Shown here: one piece after another, positions 24,536 through 33,019 of the stretch | How the letters are laid out: every line of letters starts with the position of its first letter | Numbering within the stretch: position 1 is the stretch's first letter | From: JADJNW01 sp964526645 | GTDB lineage: Bacteria > Bacteroidota > Bacteroidia > Chitinophagales > Saprospiraceae | Assembly (NCBI GenBank): GCA_964526645.1 | Contig: CAZGJN010000002.1 | Coordinates: forward strand, 179,755-243,754 | Length of the DNA stretch: 64,000 nucleotides | Direction: 5' to 3' | The notes under the pieces: model-generated | What the model was told of the DNA's origin: nothing | The model's input: only the letters and a program-made list of their open reading frames with translations | Database searches by the model: none | Position numbers and translations under genes: made by a program

Positions 24536-27007
24536 TTACTCCTGGATATATACTCTTTTAACCCTTTCGGATATGGTCGTGAATACCTCCAGGGGGATTG
24601 TTTCATAAGCATTTGCCAGTTCCCAGACTGATAATTGTTCTCCGAAAACCTCTACTTCATCGCCTTCTTGTGCCGCCGGTATGTGCGTCACGTCCACCAT
24701 ACACATATCCATGGCTACGGTACCCACGATTGGCGCTCGCGCTTCGTGTAGCCACACCGCAAATTTGCCATTTCCAGCAGCCCGCCGCAATCCATCGGCA
24801 TAACCAATGGAAAGCGTAGCAATCCTCGATGGTTGGGAGGCTACCCATCTTCTACCATAACCGACGGACTCGCCTGGCGCAAGAAAATGAATCTGAGAGA
24901 TCGTTGTTTTTAAGCTAAGTACCGGATGAAGTTTTTCTTTAAATGCCGCATAATTGTCCAAACCATACAAACCAATGCCAAACCGAACCATGTCCATCTG
25001 CCAGTCAGGGAAACGATGTACCCCTGCCGTATTCAAAGCATGGCGTAGCGGTTTATAACCCAATTCATTTATGATTTCGTTGTACATGGCTTCAAAGCGC
25101 TGGAGTTGTTCAAGCGTAAAAGCATCATGTTGCGGAGCCTCACTTGCCGCCAGGTGGGTAAAAATAGAAGCGACCTGAAGTTTTGGGTTTGCGCGCAGCA
25201 AAGGTAGGAGCGCCGCCAGGTCTTGTCTTCCGAAGCCCAAGCGATTCATGCCTGTATTCAATTTGATGTGAATCACAAAACCAGCTTCATTCGGTATTTT
25301 ATGGCTAAAGTCAATATATTCCTTCAAAATCCGCAAGCTAAAAATTTCTGGTTCTACGTGGTAGCGGTACATAGCATCAAAACCTGAGGGTTCGGGATTG
25401 AGTACCATGATGGGCATTCGGATGCCTTCTTTCCTCAATTCAATGCCTTCATCTACATAGGCTACGGTAAGATAATGCACCCCGTGGAATTCCAGCAGCT
25501 TTGCGATTGCTGCACTCCCCGATCCATAAGCACTTGCTTTTACCATCACCATTGATTTTACGCCTGGTTTGAGGTAGCGGCTATAAACATAAAGGTTCCT
25601 AAGAAAATTTTGAAGATTGATTTCTAAAACGGTTTTATGGGCTTTGAGCGCCAGGCGTTCCGCTATGCGTTCAAAGGCAAAAGGGCGTGCGCCTTTGAGC
25701 AAAATTATTTCATTGTGAAAGTCCAAATCATGAACGTGTTGCAAAAAATCTTCCGTTGTATCAAAAAAATTCGTTTTTACGCCTGATGCTAAATTCGCTT
25801 TTACCCGTACCACTTCTTTGCCGATGCCGACAAACCGCTGTATTTGTTTGGCTTGTATGAGGTTGGCAACTTGTTTGTACAAACGATCTAAATCCTGCCC
25901 GCTTTGCAGAATATCAGATAAAATGAGGGTTCGGTTGGTTTGCTGCCCTTTTTGATCCAGAAATTGCAGGGCAATCCCCAGGGAGGTCAGGTCTGAGTTA
26001 TAGCTATCGTTTACGATACTACAGTTATTGATACCTTCTTTCCACTCCATGCGCATAGCGACTGGCTCCAGGTGCATCATCCTTTGCTGGATAAGCTGTT
26101 GGTTGATGCCAAGATAGAGCATAATCGCCCAGCAGTGAATGGCATTTTCGATGGAAGCGGCATCCAGAAAAGGAATACGGATGTGGATGCTTTTCCCACG
26201 AAAGGCAGCGATTATCAAAGAATAGCGGTTTTCTTCCTGCTTGCATTCTATGATTTTTAGGTCTGCCTCTCTTATTTTCGACCAGCAAAAGGTCTTTTTA
26301 CCCAGTTTTTCTATCTCTTTTGCAATAGGTAAATGGTCTTTACAATAAAAAATGATATCTGAAAAGGTAAACAACTTTATTTTTTCCCGAACCTTTTCTT
26401 CCAATGAAGGAAAGCCGGCGCTATGCGCTTCGCCAATATTAGTGAACAAGCCCATGCCGCACTGCAAAATTGGAGCCAGATGCTCCATTTCACCTACTTT
26501 GGAAATACCTGCTTCAAAAATCCCCAGATTATGTTCCTGCTGAATTTGCCAGACCGATAAGGGCACCCCCACTTGAGAGTTGTAGCTACGAGGACTTCGC
26601 ACGATTTGATAGTCTTCGCGCAATAACTGAAAAAGCCATTCTTTTATGATCGTCTTGCCATTGCTGCCTGTAATGCCAATAATCGGGATTTGAAACTGAA
26701 GGCGGTGGTAGCTTGCCACCTGCTGTAAAGCGCGCAGGGCATTTTTTACCAAAAGAAAATTGGCTTCGGGGTACTGCTGAATGGAAATATCCTCGGAAAC
26801 AACAAAATTGCGCACACCGGCTTCGTAAATATTTTTCAAAAATACATGCGCATCGTGCCTTTCTCCTTTGAGTGCAAAAAAAAGCGTGTTGGCGGGGAAA
26901 GTAATTTGGCGGCTATCCAGCAACAAGTGTTCTACTTCTTGGTCAATAATGGATCTGAGTGGCTTGCCATCTATGATTTCAGCAATTTTTTGAATTTTGT
27001 ACTTCAT
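24536..27007 (-). CDS. Fused MurF / alanine racemase
   Basis: The 823-residue protein joins two peptidoglycan enzymes. Residues 1-450 are MurF, which adds D-Ala-D-Ala to the UDP-MurNAc-tripeptide: LLLDSRQITFP near 28-38 binds the uridine end, and GITGSNGKT at 111-119 is the ATP loop. Residues 458-823 are a fold-type III alanine racemase with the PLP lysine K490 in MVMVKASAYGSGS and the second catalytic tyrosine in ESVGYGRRW. One chain thus makes D-Ala and uses its dimer. The fusion is characteristic of Bacteroidota. An ECF sigma-factor gene lies upstream, separated by a terminator. Confidence 0.95.
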   Translation of the reverse strand: MKYKIQKIAEIIDGKPLRSIIDQEVEHLLLDSRQITFPANTLFFALKGERHDAHVFLKNIYEAGVRNFVVSEDISIQQYPEANFLLVKNALRALQQVASYHRLQFQIPIIGITGSNGKTIIKEWLFQLLREDYQIVRSPRSYNSQVGVPLSVWQIQQEHNLGIFEAGISKVGEMEHLAPILQCGMGLFTNIGEAHSAGFPSLEEKVREKIKLFTFSDIIFYCKDHLPIAKEIEKLGKKTFCWSKIREADLKIIECKQEENRYSLIIAAFRGKSIHIRIPFLDAASIENAIHCWAIMLYLGINQQLIQQRMMHLEPVAMRMEWKEGINNCSIVNDSYNSDLTSLGIALQFLDQKGQQTNRTLILSDILQSGQDLDRLYKQVANLIQAKQIQRFVGIGKEVVRVKANLASGVKTNFFDTTEDFLQHVHDLDFHNEIILLKGARPFAFERIAERLALKAHKTVLEINLQNFLRNLYVYSRYLKPGVKSMVMVKASAYGSGSAAIAKLLEFHGVHYLTVAYVDEGIELRKEGIRMPIMVLNPEPSGFDAMYRYHVEPEIFSLRILKEYIDFSHKIPNEAGFVIHIKLNTGMNRLGFGRQDLAALLPLLRANPKLQVASIFTHLAASEAPQHDAFTLEQLQRFEAMYNEIINELGYKPLRHALNTAGVHRFPDWQMDMVRFGIGLYGLDNYAAFKEKLHPVLSLKTTISQIHFLAPGESVGYGRRWVASQPSRIATLSIGYADGLRRAAGNGKFAVWLHEARAPIVGTVAMDMCMVDVTHIPAAQEGDEVEVFGEQLSVWELANAYETIPLEVFTTISERVKRVYIQE

Positions 27008-27061
27008 ATCTTTTGAGCAATAGCATAATCAAAACAAAGCCCGAAAATAAAAAACAAACCG

Positions 27062-27105
27062 ATTAAAAAGACCAATGCCCTCTCACTGAATTTGTGAGAA
27101 GGCAT
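27062..27105 (-). terminator. Terminator of the sigma-factor operon
   Basis: ATGCCCTCTCAC (27075-27086) pairs with GTGAGAAGGCAT (27094-27105) in 11 of 12 positions around a 7-base loop. In minus direction the stem is followed by TGGTCTTTTTAAT. It insulates murF-alr from the upstream sigma factor gene. Confidence 0.75.
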
Positions 27106-27129
27106 CGCCTGTTGGCTTTAATTTCTACG

Positions 27130-27777
27130 CTAAACTCTTTTTTGTTTTTTTCTCGTTACTTCGAGATAGTTGCTAAATCCAGGTTTTTGTAGCAGATCAT
27201 AGAGCAATTCTTTGGCTCGGTAGAGTTGTGCTTTCACGGTACCAAGCGGCATATCAAGTTCATTGGCAATATCTTCATAACTCAATCCTTCAAAATAGCG
27301 CAATTCGATCATCAAGCGATATTTATAATCAAGACGCTGCAGGGCGCATCTTACCATATCTAAGCGCTGCTGTCGGATAATTTGTTCTTCGGGTGTATGC
27401 CCTTTATCCTTTAGATTATGAGCATATTCTAAGTCGTTGTTCTCTTCCATTGTTTCATCCACCGATAGAAATACCAGGCGCTTTCGCCGGATGTGGTCAA
27501 TACAGTTATTGATCGCTATTTTAAACAACCAGGTGCTGAAGGCATGGCGTGGCACATAACTGATTAAATTGCTAAAAGCCTTGCCAAAAGCCTCTTGCGT
27601 CAGGTCGCTTGCATCTTCGCTATTGCGCACCATGCGCAGCATCGTATGGTACACCGAGTGGTGATAACGATCCATCAAGGATACATAAGCCCGCTGGTTG
27701 CCATTTACAGCCAGCTTGACCAATTCATAATCTTCAAAGGCACGATGTGTCAGATAAACGCTGTTTCCTACTTCCAT
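27130..27777 (-). CDS. ECF-type RNA polymerase sigma factor
   Basis: The 215-residue protein has sigma region 2 (about 20-95, with DASDLTQEAFGKAFSNL and FSTWLFKIAINNCIDHIRRK) and region 4 (about 140-195, with YFEGLSYEDIANELDMPLGT and VKAQLYRAKELL), and no region 3, which defines the ECF class. It directs RNA polymerase to a dedicated promoter set. No anti-sigma factor gene is next to it; the upstream partner is a glycosyltransferase gene whose 3' end it overlaps by 10 bases. Membership in an envelope-biogenesis operon suggests a role in envelope homeostasis or control by another signal; this is inference. Confidence 0.92.
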   Translation of the reverse strand: MEVGNSVYLTHRAFEDYELVKLAVNGNQRAYVSLMDRYHHSVYHTMLRMVRNSEDASDLTQEAFGKAFSNLISYVPRHAFSTWLFKIAINNCIDHIRRKRLVFLSVDETMEENNDLEYAHNLKDKGHTPEEQIIRQQRLDMVRCALQRLDYKYRLMIELRYFEGLSYEDIANELDMPLGTVKAQLYRAKELLYDLLQKPGFSNYLEVTRKKQKRV

Positions 27778-28868
27778 TTGTCTTTTCTACCTATTAGTAG
27801 CGCTGGCGCGAACACAAAGTAGAAAAGGACATATAAAACATCAAGTGCCCAAACCCACTTCAACAAAGAAGGTTCGTATAACTTTTTTAAAATCTTTTGA
27901 TACATCCATGAGACTACTCCTGTTCTGACCAGGCAAGTGAACAATACAATTGCAACTTTTACTCCTCCTGCCAATAAAGCCACTGCGCATACAAAATGTA
28001 AAACATGGCTTGCCGACAACAAACCCAACAGGATTTTGTGTTGGATTTTGTAATTCGTGGCAGTACTAAGATGCCTGGATTTCTGGTAGTAGTAGCCTCG
28101 CCAGGTTTGTTTGGGTACAGAATACACCAAAGATGCCTGGTTGAGTACGATTTTAGTATTTAAAGCATTAGCAGCTTCTTTGATAAAGAGATCATCATCC
28201 CCCGAAGCGATGTGCATGTGTTTGTGAAAGCCCTTATTTTTTTGGAATAAAGGTTTGGTGTAGATAAGATTACGACCGACTCCCATGTAGGGTAACCCAA
28301 TAAGTGCAAAAGACAGGTATTGAGTTGCGGTGTAAACCGTCTCAAAGCGGATAAAAAGATTTAAAAAACGTTTCTCTGCGTAGTAGGGACTGTATCCCAA
28401 GCCTATTTGTGTTTGGTTATCCACGACACTTTGCATCGTTTTTAGCCAATCAAGACTTGCCGGGTAACAGTCGGCATCGCTCACAGCAATTATTTCAAAA
28501 AAAGCAGCTTCGATTCCTTTCGACAAGGCTGCCTTTTTCCCAGGCAGGGTACTCCCTGAATGAATTAATCGCAAGTTCGGATATTTTGCTTGAAAATTCA
28601 AGACCACCTCTACAGTTTTATCGGTAGAATAGTCGTTTACAATGATTACTTCAAAGGAACGGTAGTTTTGATTTAGAAAGCGGGGCAAATTTTTTTGTAA
28701 ATTTTCTGCTTCATTTTTGGCACAGATAATGACCGAAACGGGCTTTTCCTTGGCATCAATGGTTGCTTTTTCTTTGAAAAATGCCAGCTTGGAGAAGATA
28801 CCCAACCAAAAAAACAATTGGATCGTAGTAGCAATGATGAAGACAAAAAAAACGGATTCGGCAATCAA
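27768..28868 (-). CDS. Membrane-anchored family 2 glycosyltransferase
   Basis: A hydrophobic N-terminus (about 5-25) precedes a GT-A domain: PVSVIICAKNEAENLQKNL binds the sugar nucleotide, VIIVNDYSTDKT and AVSDADCYPAS contain the metal-binding acidic residues, and RGYYYQKSRHLSTA resembles the QxxRW-type acceptor motif. Two or three membrane segments close the 366-residue protein. Similar enzymes build polysaccharide or glycolipid. It overlaps the acyltransferase gene before it by 4 bases (ATGA) and the sigma factor gene after it by 10, so the three genes are one transcript. The acceptor is unknown; the lpxK neighbour hints at lipid A or other glycolipid. Confidence 0.88.
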   Translation of the reverse strand: MIAESVFFVFIIATTIQLFFWLGIFSKLAFFKEKATIDAKEKPVSVIICAKNEAENLQKNLPRFLNQNYRSFEVIIVNDYSTDKTVEVVLNFQAKYPNLRLIHSGSTLPGKKAALSKGIEAAFFEIIAVSDADCYPASLDWLKTMQSVVDNQTQIGLGYSPYYAEKRFLNLFIRFETVYTATQYLSFALIGLPYMGVGRNLIYTKPLFQKNKGFHKHMHIASGDDDLFIKEAANALNTKIVLNQASLVYSVPKQTWRGYYYQKSRHLSTATNYKIQHKILLGLLSASHVLHFVCAVALLAGGVKVAIVLFTCLVRTGVVSWMYQKILKKLYEPSLLKWVWALDVLYVLFYFVFAPALLIGRKDKWK

Positions 28869-30181
28869 TTTACTTTTTTGTTATTCAAAATAGCGTGTTT
28901 TTCCATTTCCTGCTCGATGCTGATTCGTTTTTCTAACAAATCTTTTTTGTATGACTTATTTTGAAATCTTAGGTCGGACAGCGCCTTTTTTGCAAGCGCC
29001 CTGTACTCCAAAGTCAACCACCCTGCTACTGGCAAGCTGATCAAATACCACCAAGAGATGCCAATTCCAAAAAAATATTGCACCACTTCACTTTGCAGCC
29101 AATAAAATAAAGGAACACTCAATACACCAACTGATATTTTGATGGTAGATGTATAGCCGATGTATAAGCCAATGCGTTTTATCAGCAACCACGCCGCCGC
29201 AAACGGAATACCCAGCGGTAGTAGGTGATTGACTACTCCGTATAGAAAGAAAGGTAAACCAAGCCCCAACAGCAATATTTTCCACCATAAACCCCTATCA
29301 CTTGCCTGCGCTACTGTCTCATCTTGTATTTGGTATTTTTCCAAAGTGGCAAAATAGCGACCCACTTTTTCTTTAAAATTTTCAAAATCAATGTTTTGCA
29401 CTTTTTTCCATATCCTCAAATTGTCAATTGCCCGATTCGTTCTCTCGAATTGCCCTTCTGCATCCAATGCTTGGGTATTCTGCCACATTTTTTCAAGTTT
29501 CACTATCAATTCATCCTCCGCTTCATTTTCGGTATCAATTATTAAAGTTCGCACTTTCGCTTCCAGTACTTGTGTGATATATCGAACCGCAGCGACCTCG
29601 TCTTCTTCATATTTTTGCCTGAAATCCTTTATGTACACTGGTTCTCCAACTTTTATAAAAACCTTGCTGCGAAATTTGGTCGGTGCACTGTAGCTCAAGC
29701 CTACTGGAATAATTTTCATATCCAGTTGAAAATCGTTGCGCGATTCTGCACCCAAAGCGATTCTTGCCGTGCCCGTTTTAAAGGGATGCAAATGGCGCTC
29801 CATCCAGCTGGTGCCTTCCGCCGCAATGTAGATTGTCCCTCCTTTTTCCAGCCGCTCAAAACAGCGCTCAAAGCTGGAGGCATTGTTGAGGGGTTTGCCC
29901 CCTGTATCCAATATTCGTTCAATTGGAATGCAATAAAAAGTATTAAAAAACCAGTTGCCAAACTTGCTTTTGAATAGCCCTGCATTGGCGAGGAAATAAA
30001 ACTGCTCCCGCGAACGCGCTGCTACGTTGAGCACGTCCATAAGTGTATTGGGATGATTGGAGATGACAATGGCTGGACCTTTAAACAGCAGGCGTTCCCG
30101 ATTTTTTACTTCCGTACCTGGAAAATAAACCCACAGGGCAATTTTTACAATAATTTTTAAAACCTGGTAAATGAAGTACAT
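28865..30181 (-). CDS. PlsC-family phospholipid/glycerolipid acyltransferase
   Basis: The N-terminal half of this 438-residue protein is a glycerol-phosphate acyltransferase domain: the catalytic block AIVISNHPNTLMD (residues about 34-46), the glycine-glutamate block GTIYIAAEGTSW, and the later IIPVGLSYSAP. The spacing from His to Asp is five residues, one more than in the standard NHx4D motif. The C-terminal half holds three to four membrane segments (about 275-390), not found in simple PlsC. It most likely acylates lysophosphatidate or a related lipid at the inner membrane. It overlaps the glycosyltransferase gene by four bases, and lpxK lies 58 bases upstream. Confidence 0.85.
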   Translation of the reverse strand: MYFIYQVLKIIVKIALWVYFPGTEVKNRERLLFKGPAIVISNHPNTLMDVLNVAARSREQFYFLANAGLFKSKFGNWFFNTFYCIPIERILDTGGKPLNNASSFERCFERLEKGGTIYIAAEGTSWMERHLHPFKTGTARIALGAESRNDFQLDMKIIPVGLSYSAPTKFRSKVFIKVGEPVYIKDFRQKYEEDEVAAVRYITQVLEAKVRTLIIDTENEAEDELIVKLEKMWQNTQALDAEGQFERTNRAIDNLRIWKKVQNIDFENFKEKVGRYFATLEKYQIQDETVAQASDRGLWWKILLLGLGLPFFLYGVVNHLLPLGIPFAAAWLLIKRIGLYIGYTSTIKISVGVLSVPLFYWLQSEVVQYFFGIGISWWYLISLPVAGWLTLEYRALAKKALSDLRFQNKSYKKDLLEKRISIEQEMEKHAILNNKKVN

Positions 30182-30239
30182 AAAGTTGGTCTTGAGTTTT
30201 AATCTTCTTTGAAATGCCTAACCCTCAAGTCATTAACTA

Positions 30240-31307
30240 TTAGCCCTTAAAGTTTAATAAAAAATCTTTAATTGTGGCATCAAATTTTTCCCCTTCATTA
30301 AAATGAAAACGTACTTCGACCGGTAGCGCAAAGATGGGCAAGCGGTTTTCTGTGATAAACTTCCGATACAACTCCAGCCGAACGGCATCTTTTTCTGTGG
30401 TCAAAATTATTTTCTTATTCCCCTGCAAGCGCTCAAAAGTGCCTTTTATTTCATTCATATCATCTTGCGTAAAAAAGTGGTGATCCGCATATTCTAAAAC
30501 AGTAATGGAATCCACTTTCTCTTGCAGATAATCTATGAGGTAATCCGTTCTTGCAATAGCGGATACGAGTTGTACCGTCCAGTCCGGTTGTAAATCTGCC
30601 ACATAATGTGCATCAAAAATATAATAAGGACGATTATACTCATAATAAGAAAAAAATACGCTTTGGTGCGGTAAAGGCTTGATTTCTTTCAGAAGAAGAT
30701 TTTTATTATTTTCATGTAGTATTTTCGGGCATTTTGTAACAATAATAACATCAGCCCGCTGATATGCGGCGCGCCATTCACGCAAGCGCCCGGAGGGCAA
30801 TAGCCAGTCTTTTGTGAATAAATGGTTATACTCACTCAGCAAAATATTCAGCCCCGGGCTTACTGCCCGATGCTGAAAAGCGTCATCGAGTAGGACAAGC
30901 TGTGTCTGCGGGGCATCCATTATGATCCGTGGAATACCAAAAGCGCGGCTTTCAGAGACTGCCGCTGTAATATCAGGAAATTTGCGCTTAAATTGCAAAG
31001 GCTCGTCACCTACTTGTTCTGCCGACATTCCTGGCTCCACTAATAAGTAGCCATGCGTTTTGCGGCCATAGCCTCGGCTCAGCGTTGCTATGTTGATATA
31101 ATCTTTGAGTAGTCGAATTAAATATTCGATATGGGGTGTTTTGCCAGCACCTCCCACCGAGAGATTGCCTACGGAGATCACAGGTAAATCAAATTTGACG
31201 CTTTTTAATAAGCCAACCTGGTAAGCCGCATTCCGCAAGCTCACCCCTATGCCGTAGAGCAAAGAAAAAGGAATCAGCAATATTTTGAAGAGAAAGTTTT
31301 GTACCAT
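30240..31307 (-). CDS. lpxK: Tetraacyldisaccharide 4'-kinase
   Basis: LpxK phosphorylates the 4' position of the lipid A disaccharide at the inner membrane. The 355-residue protein has an N-terminal membrane helix (about 5-25) and the P-loop SVGNLSVGGAGKTPH (about 44-58). Later blocks VLLDDAFQHRAVSPGLNILL and LLPSGRLREWRAAYQRAD are typical of the family. It presumably heads the run lpxK, acyltransferase, glycosyltransferase, sigma factor, with a -7 box 26-33 bases upstream of its start. Confidence 0.95.
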   Translation of the reverse strand: MVQNFLFKILLIPFSLLYGIGVSLRNAAYQVGLLKSVKFDLPVISVGNLSVGGAGKTPHIEYLIRLLKDYINIATLSRGYGRKTHGYLLVEPGMSAEQVGDEPLQFKRKFPDITAAVSESRAFGIPRIIMDAPQTQLVLLDDAFQHRAVSPGLNILLSEYNHLFTKDWLLPSGRLREWRAAYQRADVIIVTKCPKILHENNKNLLLKEIKPLPHQSVFFSYYEYNRPYYIFDAHYVADLQPDWTVQLVSAIARTDYLIDYLQEKVDSITVLEYADHHFFTQDDMNEIKGTFERLQGNKKIILTTEKDAVRLELYRKFITENRLPIFALPVEVRFHFNEGEKFDATIKDFLLNFKG

Positions 31308-31332
31308 TTATTATCGTTGGCAATCCGGATTT

Positions 31333-31340
31333 CAAAGATA
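31333..31340 (-). promoter_or_regulatory. Candidate -7 element of lpxK
   Basis: TATCTTTG on the minus strand fits TAnnTTTG and would start transcription about 20 bases before lpxK. A TTTG -33 box is not evident. Confidence 0.45.
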
Positions 31341-31368
31341 GTATTTTGCAGGATATCTTGTTTTTTTG

Positions 31369-32640
31369 TCACCCTTGCAAAATTGCACTACCGATTGCAC
31401 AATCTAAACAACGCTTTCGATCGCAATATTGATTTTTTAATTGTAATAAAGCTTGCGTTTGGTGGGCAGCGCTGGATGCCATGCCAAGAGATTGCCAGTG
31501 CTGAATGATGTGATTGTCTTCCGGCGGAAGTTGTTCTAACAATTGCAAGGCTTTGTCTTGGTAGTGATCTTCGCCGCGCCATTTTCCATACAAAAACAAA
31601 AAAGGGACAATCGTATTGATGATTAGCAAATGAATGGTGCTTTTTCCTAATTTTTTCTGGCTTTTTTTGGCGGTCTTATCAAAAAGATAGTGCGTAAGCC
31701 AATAATTGGATAGCTTCAGCTCAAACATATTTTCCAATTCTCCTACATTTGCTGCTGCCAACATTTTGCTAAACAAATGATCGGATTGAAACAGCAAGGT
31801 GGCTAACTGCGCGATCCGAATCGTCGGGAAGCTCGCCGGGCGCAAGCGCATAAACTTCCAGCTTTCTTGGAGGATGGGGTTTAGCCTATATTTTTTTTTC
31901 AAAAAAGCGTACTCCTTTTTTAGTTGGTTAGGATAATCTTCTTCAAAGGTGTTTTCTAAAAATCCTGCCTGCCCGAAAAGCAGTGCTTCTAATTGAAACA
32001 GGCTATTTTTATGTTTCATCAAGAGGAGAAGAGGGGTCGTTTTGGCAAGTAGCTCAAATGGTGCCGTGTTGATATGCACACCAAAACTGCGAGCCAACGC
32101 CTGATAGAATGCTTCTTCCCAATTATTGGCGTTTCGTGACAGCATACCGGCTATAGTAGCTGTTTTTTGCTCCAGGCGTTCTACCAGGAGGCGTTCCAGC
32201 CAAATCGTTTTGGTGATTGTAGCTACTGTCGAGAGATGCGCTTGGCAGGGAATCCAGTCTTCATTTTGCAAAAATTGATGATACCTTGCTGCAATCTTAG
32301 GTGGCACAAGGTTTTTTAATTCCAGACAAGGGATGCGCTCGCCATTAGGACGAGTGATGGGTTGATCTTCCTCCAAAACCACATGCAGTATTACATTGTC
32401 ATAAGCCCGATCTTGCTGATGCCCGTGTATCATCCACTCGGAAGCCAGCAGGTGCATCTCCACATTTCCAGCCCAGGTTGTGTCGCCAAGGCGAATACGC
32501 GCATTAACAAAATCAGGGCCACTGTTCGGATTATATGCCCCAAAGTGTAAAATTTCCAAAGATTCGCCCTCTGTTGTGTGCAAATTTGTCACCTCAAAGC
32601 AGTGCGTACGCCAGAGGTAATACAAAAAATCTTCGCGCAT
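31369..32640 (-). CDS. DUF2851 family protein
   Basis: The 423-residue protein begins MREDFLYYLWRTHCFEV and continues with ILHFGAYNPNSGPDF, NARIRLGDTTWAGNVEMHL and YDNVILHVVLEED, the diagnostic blocks of DUF2851, widespread in Bacteroidota. The His, Asp and Glu residues in this N-terminal part look like a nuclease-type or metal site, but no reaction has been shown to my knowledge. The C-terminus has a small cysteine cluster (YCDRKRCLDCAIG). No signal peptide is seen. lpxK lies 61 bases downstream on the same strand. Confidence 0.88.
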   Translation of the reverse strand: MREDFLYYLWRTHCFEVTNLHTTEGESLEILHFGAYNPNSGPDFVNARIRLGDTTWAGNVEMHLLASEWMIHGHQQDRAYDNVILHVVLEEDQPITRPNGERIPCLELKNLVPPKIAARYHQFLQNEDWIPCQAHLSTVATITKTIWLERLLVERLEQKTATIAGMLSRNANNWEEAFYQALARSFGVHINTAPFELLAKTTPLLLLMKHKNSLFQLEALLFGQAGFLENTFEEDYPNQLKKEYAFLKKKYRLNPILQESWKFMRLRPASFPTIRIAQLATLLFQSDHLFSKMLAAANVGELENMFELKLSNYWLTHYLFDKTAKKSQKKLGKSTIHLLIINTIVPFLFLYGKWRGEDHYQDKALQLLEQLPPEDNHIIQHWQSLGMASSAAHQTQALLQLKNQYCDRKRCLDCAIGSAILQG

Positions 32641-33019
32641 AAATGGGGTTTGCTTTTTTTTTATTTAGACGGCAGGAATCGAAATTAGTCACTGTGGGAT
32701 CGTCCTAAACACAACTAAAATTACCCTTCAACAAAAAAAACTCAGAATTTATGAGCAACTTACATTTGTTTTGCAGCTGATAGCATCCGCAGATAAGCGT
32801 ACCCACAATCGTCTGTAATTGCATTGTACAGTACTTAACAAGATTTTAAGGATTGGCGGGCTGTTCTTTTAACATTATAGCCCTTGACTTTATTGCTATT
32901 CTTGTCTAATTTTCAGTTTTGTATAATTTTGCAAAGTCCCTCAACCGATCCAAGAAAAAAACGTGTACAATGATCTTTTTAGTGGCTTATTCGGTTAACA
33001 ATACAAAAGGAATTTAACA
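32641..33019. other. Intergenic region between divergent DUF2851 and DUF4175 genes
   Basis: The 379-base gap has no gene of normal size. It holds a -7 element for the DUF4175 gene at 32924-32931, and a 15-codon open frame (32970-33017, MIFLVAYSVNNTKGI) that ends two bases before the DUF4175 ATG and could act as a leader. No tRNA, repeat or strong hairpin was seen. Confidence 0.4.
32924..32931 (+). promoter_or_regulatory. Candidate -7 element of the DUF4175 gene
   Basis: TAATTTTG matches TAnnTTTG; CTTG at 32902-32905, 18 bases before it, may serve as -33. The start point would be about 80 bases upstream of the coding region. Confidence 0.45.
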
